Positions 21,240-30,110 of a DNA stretch of 64,000 nt are shown here, piece after piece. The notes under the pieces are model-generated. The model searched no databases, was not told where the DNA came from, and was given only the letters and a program-made list of their open reading frames with translations. Source of the stretch: Clostridia bacterium UC5.1-1D2 (GTDB taxonomy: Bacteria; Bacillota; Clostridia; Lachnospirales; Lachnospiraceae). Made by a program: the position numbers and the translations under genes. How positions within the stretch are numbered: the first letter of the stretch is position 1; every line of letters starts with the position of its first letter. Location of the stretch: NCBI GenBank assembly GCA_001304855.1, contig BBZN01000022.1, forward strand, positions 1 to 64,000, read 5' to 3'.

Positions 21240-22127
21240 ATGAAGAAAAGAATATTCAGTATTGCGATGGCGGCGGTGATGGCAGTGTCGCTGGCAGGAT
21301 GCGGCGGAGGCGGTTCCGGAACTACTACGGCAGCGGATACCACAGCGGCTGCGGCGGATACCGGCGCGGCAAAAGAGGAGTCCCCGGAGGCCGGCAGCAC
21401 AGAGGCGGTTTCCCAGGAGGAGGCCGGAGGGGGAGGAACCCTGATTGTAGGATTTGATGCGGATTTCCCGCCTATGGGCTTTATGGGATCGGACGGAACC
21501 TATACAGGCTTTGATTTGGAACTGGCCCAGGAAGTGGCCGGCCGCCTGGGATTAGAGTATGTGGCCCAGCCCATTGCCTGGGATTCCAAGGATATGGAGC
21601 TTGAAACCGGCAATATCGATTGTATCTGGAACGGATTTACCATGACCGGACGTGAGAATGATTATGAGTGGAGCGAGCCGTATATGGCAAACACCCAGGT
21701 GTTTGTAGTAGCCAAGGATTCCGGAATTGCAAGCCAGGCAGATCTGGCAGGCAAGGTGGTGGAGTGCCAGGTGGATTCCTCTGCTGAGGCCGCTTTAAAG
21801 GAAGCGCCGGAGCTGACTGCAACCTTTAAGGAGCTGGTTACAACCGCTGATTACAACAGCGCATTTATGGATTTGGAGCAGGGCGCAGTGGACGCTATCG
21901 CTATGGATGTAATTGTGGCAGGCTATCAGATTCAGCAGAGAAATGCGGATATGGTGATTCTGGACGATTCCCTCTCTGCAGAGGAGTACGGCGTTGGCTT
22001 TAAGAAAGGCAACACGGAACTCAGAGATAAGGTTCAGGCGACGCTGGAGGAGATGGCTGCGGATGGAACCCTCAAGTCTGTTTCTGAGAAGTGGTTCGGT
22101 GAGGATATCACCACCATCGGCAAGTAA
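21240..22127 (+). CDS. Amino-acid ABC transporter substrate-binding lipoprotein
   Basis: Extracytoplasmic binding protein of a polar amino-acid uptake system, 295 residues. Lipoprotein signal with lipobox SLAGC (Cys at about 21), then a Gly/Thr/Ala/Glu linker to residue 65. The mature part is a family-3 solute-binding domain: LIVGFDADFPPMGF, YTGFDLELAQEVA, NIDCIWNGFTMT and DAIAMDVIVAGY. The WNGFTMT stretch places it near the glutamine/cystine-type binders. The permease and ATPase genes follow. A stable hairpin directly after the stop could give more of this protein than of the membrane parts. Confidence 0.92.
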   Translation: MKKRIFSIAMAAVMAVSLAGCGGGGSGTTTAADTTAAAADTGAAKEESPEAGSTEAVSQEEAGGGGTLIVGFDADFPPMGFMGSDGTYTGFDLELAQEVAGRLGLEYVAQPIAWDSKDMELETGNIDCIWNGFTMTGRENDYEWSEPYMANTQVFVVAKDSGIASQADLAGKVVECQVDSSAEAALKEAPELTATFKELVTTADYNSAFMDLEQGAVDAIAMDVIVAGYQIQQRNADMVILDDSLSAEEYGVGFKKGNTELRDKVQATLEEMAADGTLKSVSEKWFGEDITTIGK

Positions 22128-22189
22128 ATTTCCGGCGGCAGCAAACTGACCGGAGCAATGGTTAAAGGTTACGATTCACAGCAATGATT

Positions 22190-22262
22190 GAAAGCCGCTG
22201 TAAGAGGTCCGGGATTCGCTTGGTTTCAGGCGGACCATGACGGCCCCGCCACAGCGGCTTTC
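22190..22262 (+). other. Intercistronic hairpin between binding protein and permease
   Basis: GAAAGCCGCTGT at 22190-22201 pairs perfectly with ACAGCGGCTTTC at 22251-22262; a further GGTCCG/CGGACC pair sits inside. No U tract follows. Such structures commonly stabilise binding-protein mRNA relative to distal genes; that role here is inference. Confidence 0.65.
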
Positions 22263-22332
22263 CACAGTTTTAAAGACAGGGGCAAAGGTCCCCGGGCAAA
22301 TAAAGAGAATGATTGAAGGCGGGTAATCGGTT

Positions 22333-22991
22333 ATGGAGAAAATGACAGTCCAGCAGATGGTAGTACAGTTGGCGGGAGGCATGGGAGTCAGCATTCAGAT
22401 TTTTGTGGTGACACTTTTGTTTTCCCTGCCTCTGGGGTTGATAGTGGCCTCGGGCGTATGTCTAAAAATAAGCTTCTGCAGACCATTGTGAAGGTATATA
22501 TATCCATAATGAGAGGAACGCCTCTGATGCTTCAGCTGATGGTGGTGTATTTCGGCCCCTATTACCTGTTTCGGATCCGTGTGGGCAGCGGATACCGGCT
22601 GTGGGCGGCTTTCATCGGATTTGTTATCAATTATGCGGCCTACTTTGCCGAGATTTACAGAAGCGGCATCCAGTCTATGCCTGTGGGCCAGTATGAAGCC
22701 GCCCGGGTGCTGGGTTACAACAAATTTCAGACATTTTTTAAAATCATCCTTCCTCAGGTTATCAAGCGGATTCTTCCCTCTGTGACCAACGAGGTTATTG
22801 CACTGGTAAAAGATACCTCCCTGGCGTTTACTCTGAGCGTAGTGGAAATGTTCTTTATAGCCAAGGCTCTGGCTGCATCCCAGACCAATGTGATCCCCCT
22901 TGTGGCGGCCGGCGTATTCTACTATGTGTTTAATTTAGTGGTGGCCTTGGGCATGGAGTGGGTGGAGAAAAAACTTGATTATTATCAGTAA
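22333..22991 (+). CDS. Amino-acid ABC transporter permease, frame broken
   Basis: Membrane subunit of about 219 residues with five predicted helices, HisM/GlnP type. The N-terminal part QQMVVQLAGGMGVSIQIF and the rest are in different frames; restoring GGGG near 22455 gives VASGRMSKNKLLQ and a continuous protein. The coupling loop to the ATPase, EAARVLGYNKFQTFFKIILP, is the family signature (EAA loop). The start is ATG at 22333. The stop codon lies within the first unit of a 96-bp tandem repeat. Confidence 0.88.
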
Positions 22992-23221
22992 GCGGCTAAA
23001 GGACAGCCGCCAAGCGCTCATAGCGGGCCACTGCACTAAGCGGTCAAAAGACGCCCGCTAAGTGCCAGTGACATGCATCGCACGTAAGCGGCTAAAAGAC
23101 AGCCGCCAAGCGCTCATAGCGGGCCACTGCACTAAGCGGTCAAAAGACGCCCGCTAAGTGCCAGTGACATGCATCGCACGTAAGCGGCTAAAAGACAGCC
23201 GCTAAGTGCTCATAGCGAGGA
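22988..23221 (+). repeat. 96-bp tandem repeat, 2.4 copies, with 48-bp half units
   Basis: GTAAGCGGC begins identical units at 22988, 23084 and 23180, so the period is 96 bp; units one and two differ at one base. Each unit is itself two related 48-bp halves, both starting TAAGCGG and containing AAAAGAC flanked by complementary arms (AGCGGCT / AGCCGCT). About five half units are present. They fill the whole gap between permease and ATPase genes and would form a row of small hairpins in the mRNA. Confidence 0.9.
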
Positions 23222-23233
23222 GGATTGTGGATT

Positions 23234-23996
23234 ATGAAATTGTTGGAATTAAATAATGTGGAAAAGTCATTCGGTGATCTGGCGGTTATTAAGGATATTT
23301 CTCTCAGTGTGGAGGAAGGGGAGATTGTCTCCATTATCGGGCCCTCCGGATCTGGTAAGTCTACCCTTTTGCGGTGCGCTACCTTGCTGGAAACTATGGA
23401 CAGGGGCGAGATCGTCTATCTGGGCAGAAAGGCGGCCTGGAGTGGAGGGGACAAAAAGGCGCGCTATGCAGGAAAGAAGGAGCTGAAGGAGATTCAGAGC
23501 CAGTTCGGACTTGTATTTCAGAATTTTAACCTGTTTCCTCATTTTTCCGTGATGAAAAATATTACAGACGCCCCCATTCATGTTCAGAAGAGGGATAAGG
23601 ATACGGTATATAAAGAGGCCAAAGAGCTGCTCAAAAAATGGGGCTGGAGGACAAGGAGAAGGCGTATCCCTGTCAGCTTTCCGGAGGCCAGTGCCAGCGG
23701 GTGGCCATAGCAAGAGCTCTGGCCTTAAATCCCAAGATTCTGTTTTTGACGAACCTACCTCTGCGCTGGACCCTGAGCTTACAGGGGAAGTGCTCAAGGT
23801 GATTAAGTCTTTGGCGGATCTGCACATTGCTATGGTGATTGTGACCCATGAGATGGCCTTTGCCAAAGATATTTCCCACCGTGTTATCTTTATGGCAGAC
23901 GGTGTGATCGTGGAGGAGGGAACGCCTGAGGAGGTATTCGCCTCAGGCAATGAAAGGACCCAGTCCTTCCTGGGAAGATACGGGGCAATGCTGTAG
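23234..23996 (+). CDS. Amino-acid ABC transporter ATP-binding protein, frame broken
   Basis: Cytoplasmic ATPase of the uptake system, about 254 residues. Walker [11 protein letters not shown]-loop [12 protein letters not shown], signature [14 protein letters not shown] (after correction), Walker [15 protein letters not shown] and H-loop IVTHEM all present. Two breaks: near 23637 (A6, one A short) and near 23745 (T5, one T short); both corrections give the expected family sequence. GAGGAGG precedes ATG 23234. In family naming this is GlnQ/HisP type; the amino acid is not determined. Confidence 0.92.
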
Positions 23997-24065
23997 TAAA
24001 GGATGGGGCGTATAACGGCAGAAAAATCAGGCTATACTGGTATTAAGAAAGGAACCGTATGGCTT

Positions 24066-24179
24066 ATGGATTTATCTCCCAGATTTAAGGCGCTCATTGC
24101 ACTTATGTATGTTATGTATCTTCCGGGAATTCTGTGGATGAGATGCCGCAGCAAAGATCCGGCGGTTAAAAAATATTAA
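24066..24179 (+). CDS. Predicted 37-residue membrane microprotein
   Basis: A short frame, MDLSPRFKALIALMY at the start, ending in KDPAVKKY. Residues about 8-25 are hydrophobic with a Pro-Gly kink, and the C-terminus is basic (RCRSKDPAVKK), so it would sit as a single helix with its tail in the cytoplasm. AAGAAAGGA lies 10-15 bases upstream. It is too short for a family call, and coding status rests on composition, ribosome site and position after the ABC operon. Confidence 0.45.
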   Translation: MDLSPRFKALIALMYVMYLPGILWMRCRSKDPAVKKY

Positions 24180-24340
24180 GAAGGCTGGAAGGTCTGCAAA
24201 GCCGGGCCCTGGTTAATTAATAAAAGATTAAGGTGATTTTCATTGAATATTCCTTCGGATAATGATAAGCTTTTTAGGTGTGATGACCTTCCGGGGATTG
24301 CCTGAATTCCTGGAAGCAGAAGCAAAAGGAGGAGATAATT

Positions 24341-24973
24341 ATGAAGAGAGGTTCATTGATATTAGCGGGAACAATTCTGGCGTCTTTTGTGATTTTCGGG
24401 ACGGCCTGTACCAGGAAGCCTGCGGCCGATACCGGTGCAAATGTAACTACCCAGGCGGCAGTTGAAAGCCCTTCGGCAGAGGAGGCGCCTGCAGATTCCG
24501 GGGAGACGTCCCCGGTGGCGGAGGAGCAGAGGGAGAATTACCACATGCTTCAGGGAACCGTTCTCAAGGCGGCGGGAGACGGCGCTGTGTTCACCCTCCG
24601 GGCGGACGATGGAAAGGATTATGATATCAGCCTTTCGGATATCCTGGATGTGGAGGTGGAGCTGGAGGAGGATGTACAGGTTGCCATTGCCTACATTGGG
24701 GAGCCTTTGGGGGATCTTAAGGATGTGACGCTGGTTCTGGCCCTTCCTGAGCAGGAGGAGTGGAGCATTTTTACTGAAAAGGGAACTACAACCTCCAATG
24801 CCATGAGCAGCTTTGCCATAAAGACGGAGGACGGTCAGGAACTGAGCTTTTTGAAGGATAACTGCCCCGTGGAAGAGGGGGCTTTGGCAGGAGACAGCGG
24901 GGATAAGGTGACGGTGGTTTATGTGAACTCTCAGGGAACCAACTTCCCTATAGAGATAAAGAAGGGCCAGTGA
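24341..24973 (+). CDS. Lipoprotein of unknown function
   Basis: 210 residues with a lipoprotein signal peptide and lipobox FGTAC (Cys about 23), an Ala/Glu/Ser linker to about 65, then two beta-rich segments, GTVLKAAGDGAVFTLRADDGKDYDIS-like and SSFAIKTEDGQELSF, each resembling a small OB-like unit. The same layout (VDSVEGDVVTMTADDGT) appears in the lipoprotein at 63418, so the two are probably paralogues. GGAGG is 7 bases before the ATG. The frame is intact. Function is not known; anchoring in the outer leaflet of the membrane is predicted. Confidence 0.75.
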   Translation: MKRGSLILAGTILASFVIFGTACTRKPAADTGANVTTQAAVESPSAEEAPADSGETSPVAEEQRENYHMLQGTVLKAAGDGAVFTLRADDGKDYDISLSDILDVEVELEEDVQVAIAYIGEPLGDLKDVTLVLALPEQEEWSIFTEKGTTTSNAMSSFAIKTEDGQELSFLKDNCPVEEGALAGDSGDKVTVVYVNSQGTNFPIEIKKGQ

Positions 24974-25042
24974 TCCGAAGAAAACACGGCGTTTATAACC
25001 AGAGTTTTATAACTGTTACAATTGAAGATACAAAAGGCGGGG

Positions 25043-25074
25043 CCGGATAACACATGAGCAAAGGTGTTATCCGG
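25043..25074. terminator. Hairpin between convergent genes
   Basis: CCGGATAACAC and GTGTTATCCGG form an 11-bp stem with a 10-base loop between a plus-strand and a minus-strand gene. Flanking GGGG/CCCT can extend it. TGTTTTGA follows on the plus strand and a short A/T mix on the other, so termination is likely but not textbook. Confidence 0.6.
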
Positions 25075-25098
25075 GCCCTGTTTTGATGGGGCAATCCT

Positions 25099-25449
25099 CT
25101 AAAATGTGTAGTTGTCAAGCTCAACCTTATCCACTTCCACATAAGGAGCTAAGGTGGAGATCATTTTTACAGGTTTGTCGTATGGGTTAAAGCAGTAGTG
25201 GATTTCTGAGGGCTCGATATGAATCAGATCCCCTTCCTTCAGATGGTGAACCGTACCGTCCACAACTATATTAATCTCTCCTTCCAGAATGAAGAAATTC
25301 TCCTCCATGGTATTGTGGTAGTGAGCCTTAAAATCCTGACCCGTCTGGAACTGAACCACTGCAAAATTCATTCTAGGTCCTTTCATCAGATATTTTGGAC
25401 CGCTGTCTCCGAACCGGAACTCTTTTTCGCTTTCATTTACAATATACAT
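25099..25449 (-). CDS. Cupin domain protein, linked to AI-2 kinase
   Basis: A 116-residue single-domain cupin. The metal motif is present: AHYHNTMEENFFILEGE gives the His-x-His, Glu of motif 1 and IEPSEIHYCFNP the His of motif 2. It lies 20 bp downstream of lsrK on the same strand. No lsrG (P-DPD isomerase of enteric bacteria) is seen in the locus, so this cupin could act on a phospho-AI-2 intermediate; that is inference from position only. Otherwise it would be annotated as a generic small sugar- or keto-acid-binding cupin. Frame intact, AGGGGG-type ribosome site upstream. Confidence 0.8.
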   Translation of the reverse strand: MYIVNESEKEFRFGDSGPKYLMKGPRMNFAVVQFQTGQDFKAHYHNTMEENFFILEGEINIVVDGTVHHLKEGDLIHIEPSEIHYCFNPYDKPVKMISTLAPYVEVDKVELDNYTF

Positions 25450-25468
25450 TTCTACAATATCCCCCTTC

Positions 25469-27032
25469 TTATAATCCTGGCGCAGCCCACATGCTTCTGG
25501 TCAAATCCTGATTGCAGATATCCAGCTGAGCCTTGTAAACCTTACGCCAATGTTCGTACATTTCACCGTATAATTTATGATTTTCCATATCCGGTTCATA
25601 GGTGGTATCCCATTGAACCAGTTTTTCCGCCGCTTCCCACATGTCTTTATAGATGCCCACACTGTAGCCGGCCAGTATGGCCGCGCCCAGAGCCGTAGCC
25701 TCCTTTACTACAGGAACCTTCACTGGAAGACCCAGAACATCGGAGAGAATCTGGCACCACAGGGGGCTTTTTGAAGCGCCGCCTGCAAAGATGATCTCCT
25801 GGGGCCGGTTGCCGGTGGCTTCCTGCACCAAGTCCAGATGGCCCTTCGTCACCAGGGCTGTATTTTCCAAAATAGCGCGGTAGAAGGTGTATTTTGAGAA
25901 GCGGACGGGATCCAGATCAAAGTTTGTGAAGGTTGGAGAGGCATGCTTCCAGTTTATGAAGTTCATCACATCTGAGAAGGTGCACATCATTCCGTAACAT
26001 CCGGCAGGCACATCCTTTGCATACCGGTTCATCACATCGTAGGGATCTGCGCCCTCCGCCCTGGCTATCTCTTTTTCCGCCTGGCAGAATCCGTCCCGGA
26101 ACCAGCGCATTACAAGGCCGGGTTTAAAGGCAAGGGCTTCATACTGCCATACTCCCGGAACTGCGTGGCAGTTGACCCGGACGCGGCATTGAGGATCTGT
26201 CTTTCCTTCGTCCGTGTTGAATTCGTATTGCCAGAAGCTGCCGCCGAATACTGCCGCCTGATTGGGCTTCACAACGCCCACGCCGATGCAGCCCAGCTGT
26301 GCGTCGCCGCCGCCTACAATAACAGGCGTGCCTTCGGCCAGTCCCGTCTCAGCCTGACACCGGGCGGTGGTGGCGCCTGCCAGTGTGCCGCACTCCCTCA
26401 CCTCGGGGAATATGTCTGTGCGCAGGCCGCAGCGCTCCGCGATAGAGGGATCCCAGCAGCGTTTTTTCAGATCAAAGATGCCGGTTGTGGAACCGTTGCT
26501 TGGCTCTACTGCCAGTATCCCGGTCATCTTGTAGATAAGCCAGTCGTTAAACATGCCCACATGGGCAATCTTTTCATAGATCTCGGGCATCTTGTTTTTA
26601 ACCCACAGAATCCGGGGCAGGGCGCCCAGGGCATAGGTCTGGCCGGACTCCAGGTACAGTTCCTGTTCCTGACCGGGGTAGGTTTTGATCAGCTGGCCCA
26701 CCTCGTCGTCGCTGCGGGCGTCCACATTGGCGCAGGCCCAGATCTCCCGCCCTTCCTTATCGTAGAGGACAATGCCCTCCCGCATACAGGTGGTGGAGAC
26801 GGCTGCAATGTCCCCGGGGTTCACTGCCGACTTTTCCAGAACGCCTCTGATACATCCGCAGGTTAAATCCCAGTTGTAATTCCAGTCAAAATCCATGCTG
26901 CCCGGATAGCGGGGATCTTCCTGTGTTCCCACTCCTGCTGCACGCAGCTGTCTGGTTGCCGTCCAAATCAAATAATACAGCGCGCACGCTGCCCGTTCCG
27001 GCATCTACTGCAAGAAAATATTTCTTTGACAT
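25469..27032 (-). CDS. lsrK: Autoinducer-2 kinase, frame broken at N-terminus
   Basis: FGGY-family sugar kinase that phosphorylates internalised AI-2 (DPD) so that it is trapped and can act on LsrR. About 520 residues. The strongest family marks are [45 protein letters not shown] and [15 protein letters not shown]. The N-terminus [21 protein letters not shown], with the phosphate-binding DAGTGS loop, is in two other frames; adding one base near 27013 and one near 26940 restores it. The start is at 27032, where AGGAGG precedes; immediately upstream lies copy A of a dispersed inverted-repeat element. Confidence 0.9.
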
Positions 27033-27058
27033 ATGTAGTTTGGCCTCCTTTTATAGTT

Positions 27059-27221
27059 ATGTACACCCGGAATCTCTCCTGCACCTGCCTTTGGGGGTAA
27101 TTTTCCGCCGGCCCCACACAAATTTAGGCAATGTACCTGCCGCGTACGCCTCATAAATTTGTGCATAGCTGACAAAAAATCATCTGGCAAAATCAGGCAC
27201 AAAGAGATTCCCAGCGTAGAT
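27059..27221 (+). repeat. Dispersed inverted-repeat element, copy A (163 bp)
   Basis: Matches copy B at 56348-56510 along its full 163 bp with scattered substitutions. Ends are imperfect inverted repeats (ATGTACACCCGGAATCTCT and AGAGATTCCCAGCGTAGAT). It separates lsrR from lsrK and ends 27 bp before the lsrK start. No coding sequence with a real ribosome site was found in it. Confidence 0.85.
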
Positions 27222-27281
27222 AGTTGTCATATTTTACAGGCGGATAAGCAAAAGGCTGTTAAGCTTGCGCCATGCAAAGGG

Positions 27282-28198
27282 TTACTGATTCTCCTGTGTC
27301 AGCTGCAATGCGGTTTCCTCGTCTGTAATGAGCACATCCAGATATCCGCCTCTCAATGCGGCCCTGATGGCTTCCACCTTGCCGGGGCCTCCCGAGACGC
27401 CGATCACATGGTTCAGTTCCTTCAGGGTATCTAAGGGGGTGCTTAAAAGCCGCTCCTCAATGTCGCTGTGAATAGGATTTCCGTCTTTGTCAAAAAAGTG
27501 GGTCAATATATCTCCCACGGCTCCCTGCATGGAAAGATACAGAAAGTCGCTGGGATTTAAAATCCCGTTGGATATAATTGTGGCGTCGTTATTCATGCCT
27601 CCGATCCCCACTACGGTCATAGTAGCCAGCCGCACCATCCGGGCAATCTCCTGAACGGGCGGTTCGCTTCGCATGGCCTTGCACATCTCCCCGGAAGAAA
27701 CCAAAAGGGGAGCCGGATAAAGGTAGAGCCTGGCGTTAAATATGTTGGAACGGATGTTGGGCAGGTAGTAGTTTACCCCTCCTGTGAGGGATACCACAGA
27801 GATGGGTGTCTCCGCGATTGTGGCGAGGTGGTTCAGCACCCTGCTGGGGGTGTCTCCGTAACCCATATTAATGAAGATGTTCTCCGTCAGCCGGTCGCCC
27901 ATATACATGGCTGCCGCCTGGGCGATGGTTTCGTTTAGATTGGCCTCTCTGGGGGAGTCGGAACTACAAATGCGTCCTTCAGGTTCCACTGTTTGGTCAG
28001 CCTTTGCTCCGCCATCAGCTGCTGGCTTCGCTCCTGGGATATTTTAAACTGAATGACGCTGGTCTGCCTGGCTTTCTCCAGCAGCTTGATGACCCGCATG
28101 CGGGAGATGCCCAGTTTTTCGGATATTTTCTGCTGGGTCATATTTTCTATATAATAGTACCATGCTGTTTTTACTATTAAAGAATCCTCGTAATCCAT
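27282..28198 (-). CDS. lsrR: SorC-family regulator of the AI-2 locus, frame broken
   Basis: DNA-binding repressor of about 305 residues that responds to phosphorylated AI-2. N-terminal helix-turn-helix QKISEKLGISRMRVIKLLEKAR, followed by the sugar-phosphate-binding domain with INMGYGDTPSRVLNHLA, VVGIGGMNNDATI and HVIGVSGGPGKVEAI. The two parts are joined by adding a base near 27965 (VVPTPPREANLNE). The start ATG at 28198 is preferred; a longer frame upstream lacks a ribosome site and would cross its own promoter. It is divergent from lsrA and precedes lsrK, as in many lsr loci. Confidence 0.9.
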
Positions 28199-28277
28199 TG
28201 TTCTGGTTTCTGCCTCCCGTCTGTTATATGTGAGAACAAAAGTTTTTAAATTAAATAAAATGTTTGGCTTTGTCATA

Positions 28278-28306
28278 AGTATAACAGAGGCGGTAATTAA
28301 TGTCAA
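28278..28306 (-). promoter_or_regulatory. Promoter of lsrR
   Basis: On the minus strand TTGACA (28306-28301) and TATACT (28283-28278) with exactly 17 bp between. The hexamers are identical to those of the lsrA promoter. AAATGTTTG, also found in the lsrA operator, lies just downstream near 28258-28266. Confidence 0.85.
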
Positions 28307-28337
28307 TATAAAAAAATAAGGGGTTTTCACAAGCCGT

Positions 28338-28355
28338 TGCAAACGCATTTGCAAA
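28338..28355. promoter_or_regulatory. Palindrome between divergent lsr promoters
   Basis: TTGCAAACGCATTTGCAA is a 7-bp perfect inverted repeat around CGCA. It partly fits the catabolite-response (CcpA) consensus with TGCAAACG but not its second half, so it may be a cre-like site or an activator site for the divergent genes. Confidence 0.5.
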
Positions 28356-28469
28356 AAATGAGGTAAAAATTATATAAAATATAGAAAAATTGCAGGAGTT
28401 CATGAAACATATTACCTATAAAAAGGAGCGGATTTGCAGAACGAACCGTCATAAAATGCTTAAAACCCC

Positions 28470-28498
28470 TTGACAAAGTAATATCATTCCCTTATACT
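28470..28498 (+). promoter_or_regulatory. Promoter of lsrACDBF
   Basis: TTGACA at 28470-28475 and TATACT at 28493-28498 with a 17-bp spacer, a near-consensus sigma-A promoter 75 bp before lsrA. Such strength suggests control by repression. Confidence 0.9.
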
Positions 28499-28510
28499 TA
28501 CAAGTGTTAC

Positions 28511-28533
28511 AAATGTTTGATATGAAAACATTT
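28511..28533. promoter_or_regulatory. Candidate LsrR operator
   Basis: AAATGTTT and AAACATTT form a perfect 8-bp inverted repeat with a 7-bp spacer, overlapping the expected transcription start of lsrA. The half site recurs just downstream of the lsrR promoter, as expected for a shared repressor. Confidence 0.6.
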
Positions 28534-28572
28534 TATTCATTTGAGAAAACAGTTGGACGAAGGAGGGTAAAC

Positions 28573-30094
28573 ATGAGTCAAGCAGAAACAGGTGATTCTA
28601 AAGACATGTTGCTTTCTGCCCGGGGCGTCTTTAAAACATTTGGTTTGAATGCAGTGCTGAAGGGGATTGACTTAAATGTTGGCAAAGGCGAGGTTTTGGC
28701 GTTAATTGGCGGCAACGGGGCAGGAAAAAGCACCCTGATGAAGATTATCATGGGTATCTACCAGCCTGACGAAGGAGAGCTCCGGGTGGCAGGGGAGAAG
28801 ATGAATTCTTTTAAGCCTTCGGCTGCACTGGCAAAAGGAATCTATATGGTGCCTCAGGAACCCATGCTGTTTCCCAATATGACAGTGGAGGAGAACGTAC
28901 TCATTGGTTTTAAGGAAAATACAGGTACTCTGAGAAAGCGCCTGGTTCAGATTATGGATGATATCGGCTGGCGCCTGGATCTGACCAGGAAGGCCATGAG
29001 CCTGTCTATAGCAGAGCAGCAGCTGGTGGAGCTTTTGAGGGGGCTTTTGAGAAATGCCAGAGTACTGATTCTGGATGAGCCTACCAGCGCCCTTACATTC
29101 GACGAGGTGGAGAGTCTTTTTAAGATTGTTCAAGACTTAAAGGAGAAGGGCATCGGAATTATTTATATCACCCACCGCCTGGCTGAAGTATTTCAGATAG
29201 CGACCCATGTGGCGATTATGAGGGACGGAGTCATAACCCTCAGGGGCAAGGTGGCCGACTTTACCAGGGAGATGCTGGTTAAAGGATTGCTTCCCCCGAA
29301 TATGGATGAGTCGGAGATGAAGGAGAACGGCGGATCCGGCTGCACCATTAATTATGAAGGCTTAAAACCTGTGTTTGAGCTTCAGAATTATTCGGGATAC
29401 GGATTTGAAGATATTAATCTGAAGATATACCGGGAGAGATACTGGGAGTGGCCGGGGTTGTGGGGGCCGGACGAACGGAACTGGCAACTACCATATTTGG
29501 AAGGGATAAGGTCCTCAAGGGGAAGGCCATTCTGGACGGCAGGGATGTAACCGGGCTGTCCACCGCCCAGATTCTCCAGGCGGGAATCAACTATGTGCCT
29601 GAGGACAGAAGGCTTAACGGACTGTTTACAATCAGCGACGTGGCCGCCAATACCACCTCCTCCCTTTTGAGAGACAAGAAGATGGGCGGGTTTTCCTGGA
29701 CAGAAAGGCGGAACGGGAAGTGACCCAGCGCTATGTGGACGATTTCCGCATTAAGGTAACGGGCCAGGAACAGACGGCAGGCAGCCTGTCCGGCGGCAAC
29801 CAGCAGAAGATTGTAATTGGCCGGGCCCTCTCAACCGCTCCCCGTCTGGTGATTCTGGATGAGCCCACCCGCGGTATCGACGCGGCGGCCAGAGGCGATG
29901 TTTATTCCATCATCCATAAGCTGAAGGCTGAGGGAGTTGCAATTATGCTTATATCATCCGATATGGAAGAAATTGTGGAGCTTTCAGACAGAGCGGTTGT
30001 GGTGTTCTCCGGCCGTATCCGCGGAGAACTGGAAAAATCGGAGATCAGCCAGGCCAGCCTGATGGCAGCATCCTTTGGCGTAGCAGAAGAATGA
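28573..30094 (+). CDS. lsrA: AI-2 ABC importer, fused ATP-binding protein, frame broken
   Basis: Cytoplasmic ATPase with two nucleotide-binding domains, about 507 residues, the normal layout for sugar-type importers. Domain 1: Walker A GGNGAGKST, Walker B VLILDEPTSAL, H-loop YITHRL. Domain 2: degenerate Walker A region GVVGAGRTELA, signature SGGNQQKIVIGRAL, Walker B LVILDEPTRGID. Breaks near 29425 (adding G gives RGEILGVAGVVGAG) and 29690 are single-base. The first signature SLSIAEQQLVELL is the variant usual for this family. ATG 28573 follows AGGAGG. The operon order lsrACDBF identifies it. Confidence 0.92.
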
Positions 30095-30110
30095 AAGCAG
30101 GTGGAGAGAC

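Noticed and set aside
22988..23221. CRISPR array between permease and ATPase genes.
   Set aside because: Units are contiguous with no unique spacers, and no cas gene is present in the window.
25219..26866. Long plus-strand open frames opposite lsrK and the cupin gene.
   Set aside because: They mirror the codon use of the real minus-strand genes, lack ribosome sites and show no family sequence.
27059..27434. Short open frames reading through repeat copies A, B and C as similar small proteins.
   Set aside because: The similarity comes from the repeat DNA; frames differ in length and have no ribosome sites, so a protein family is not supported.
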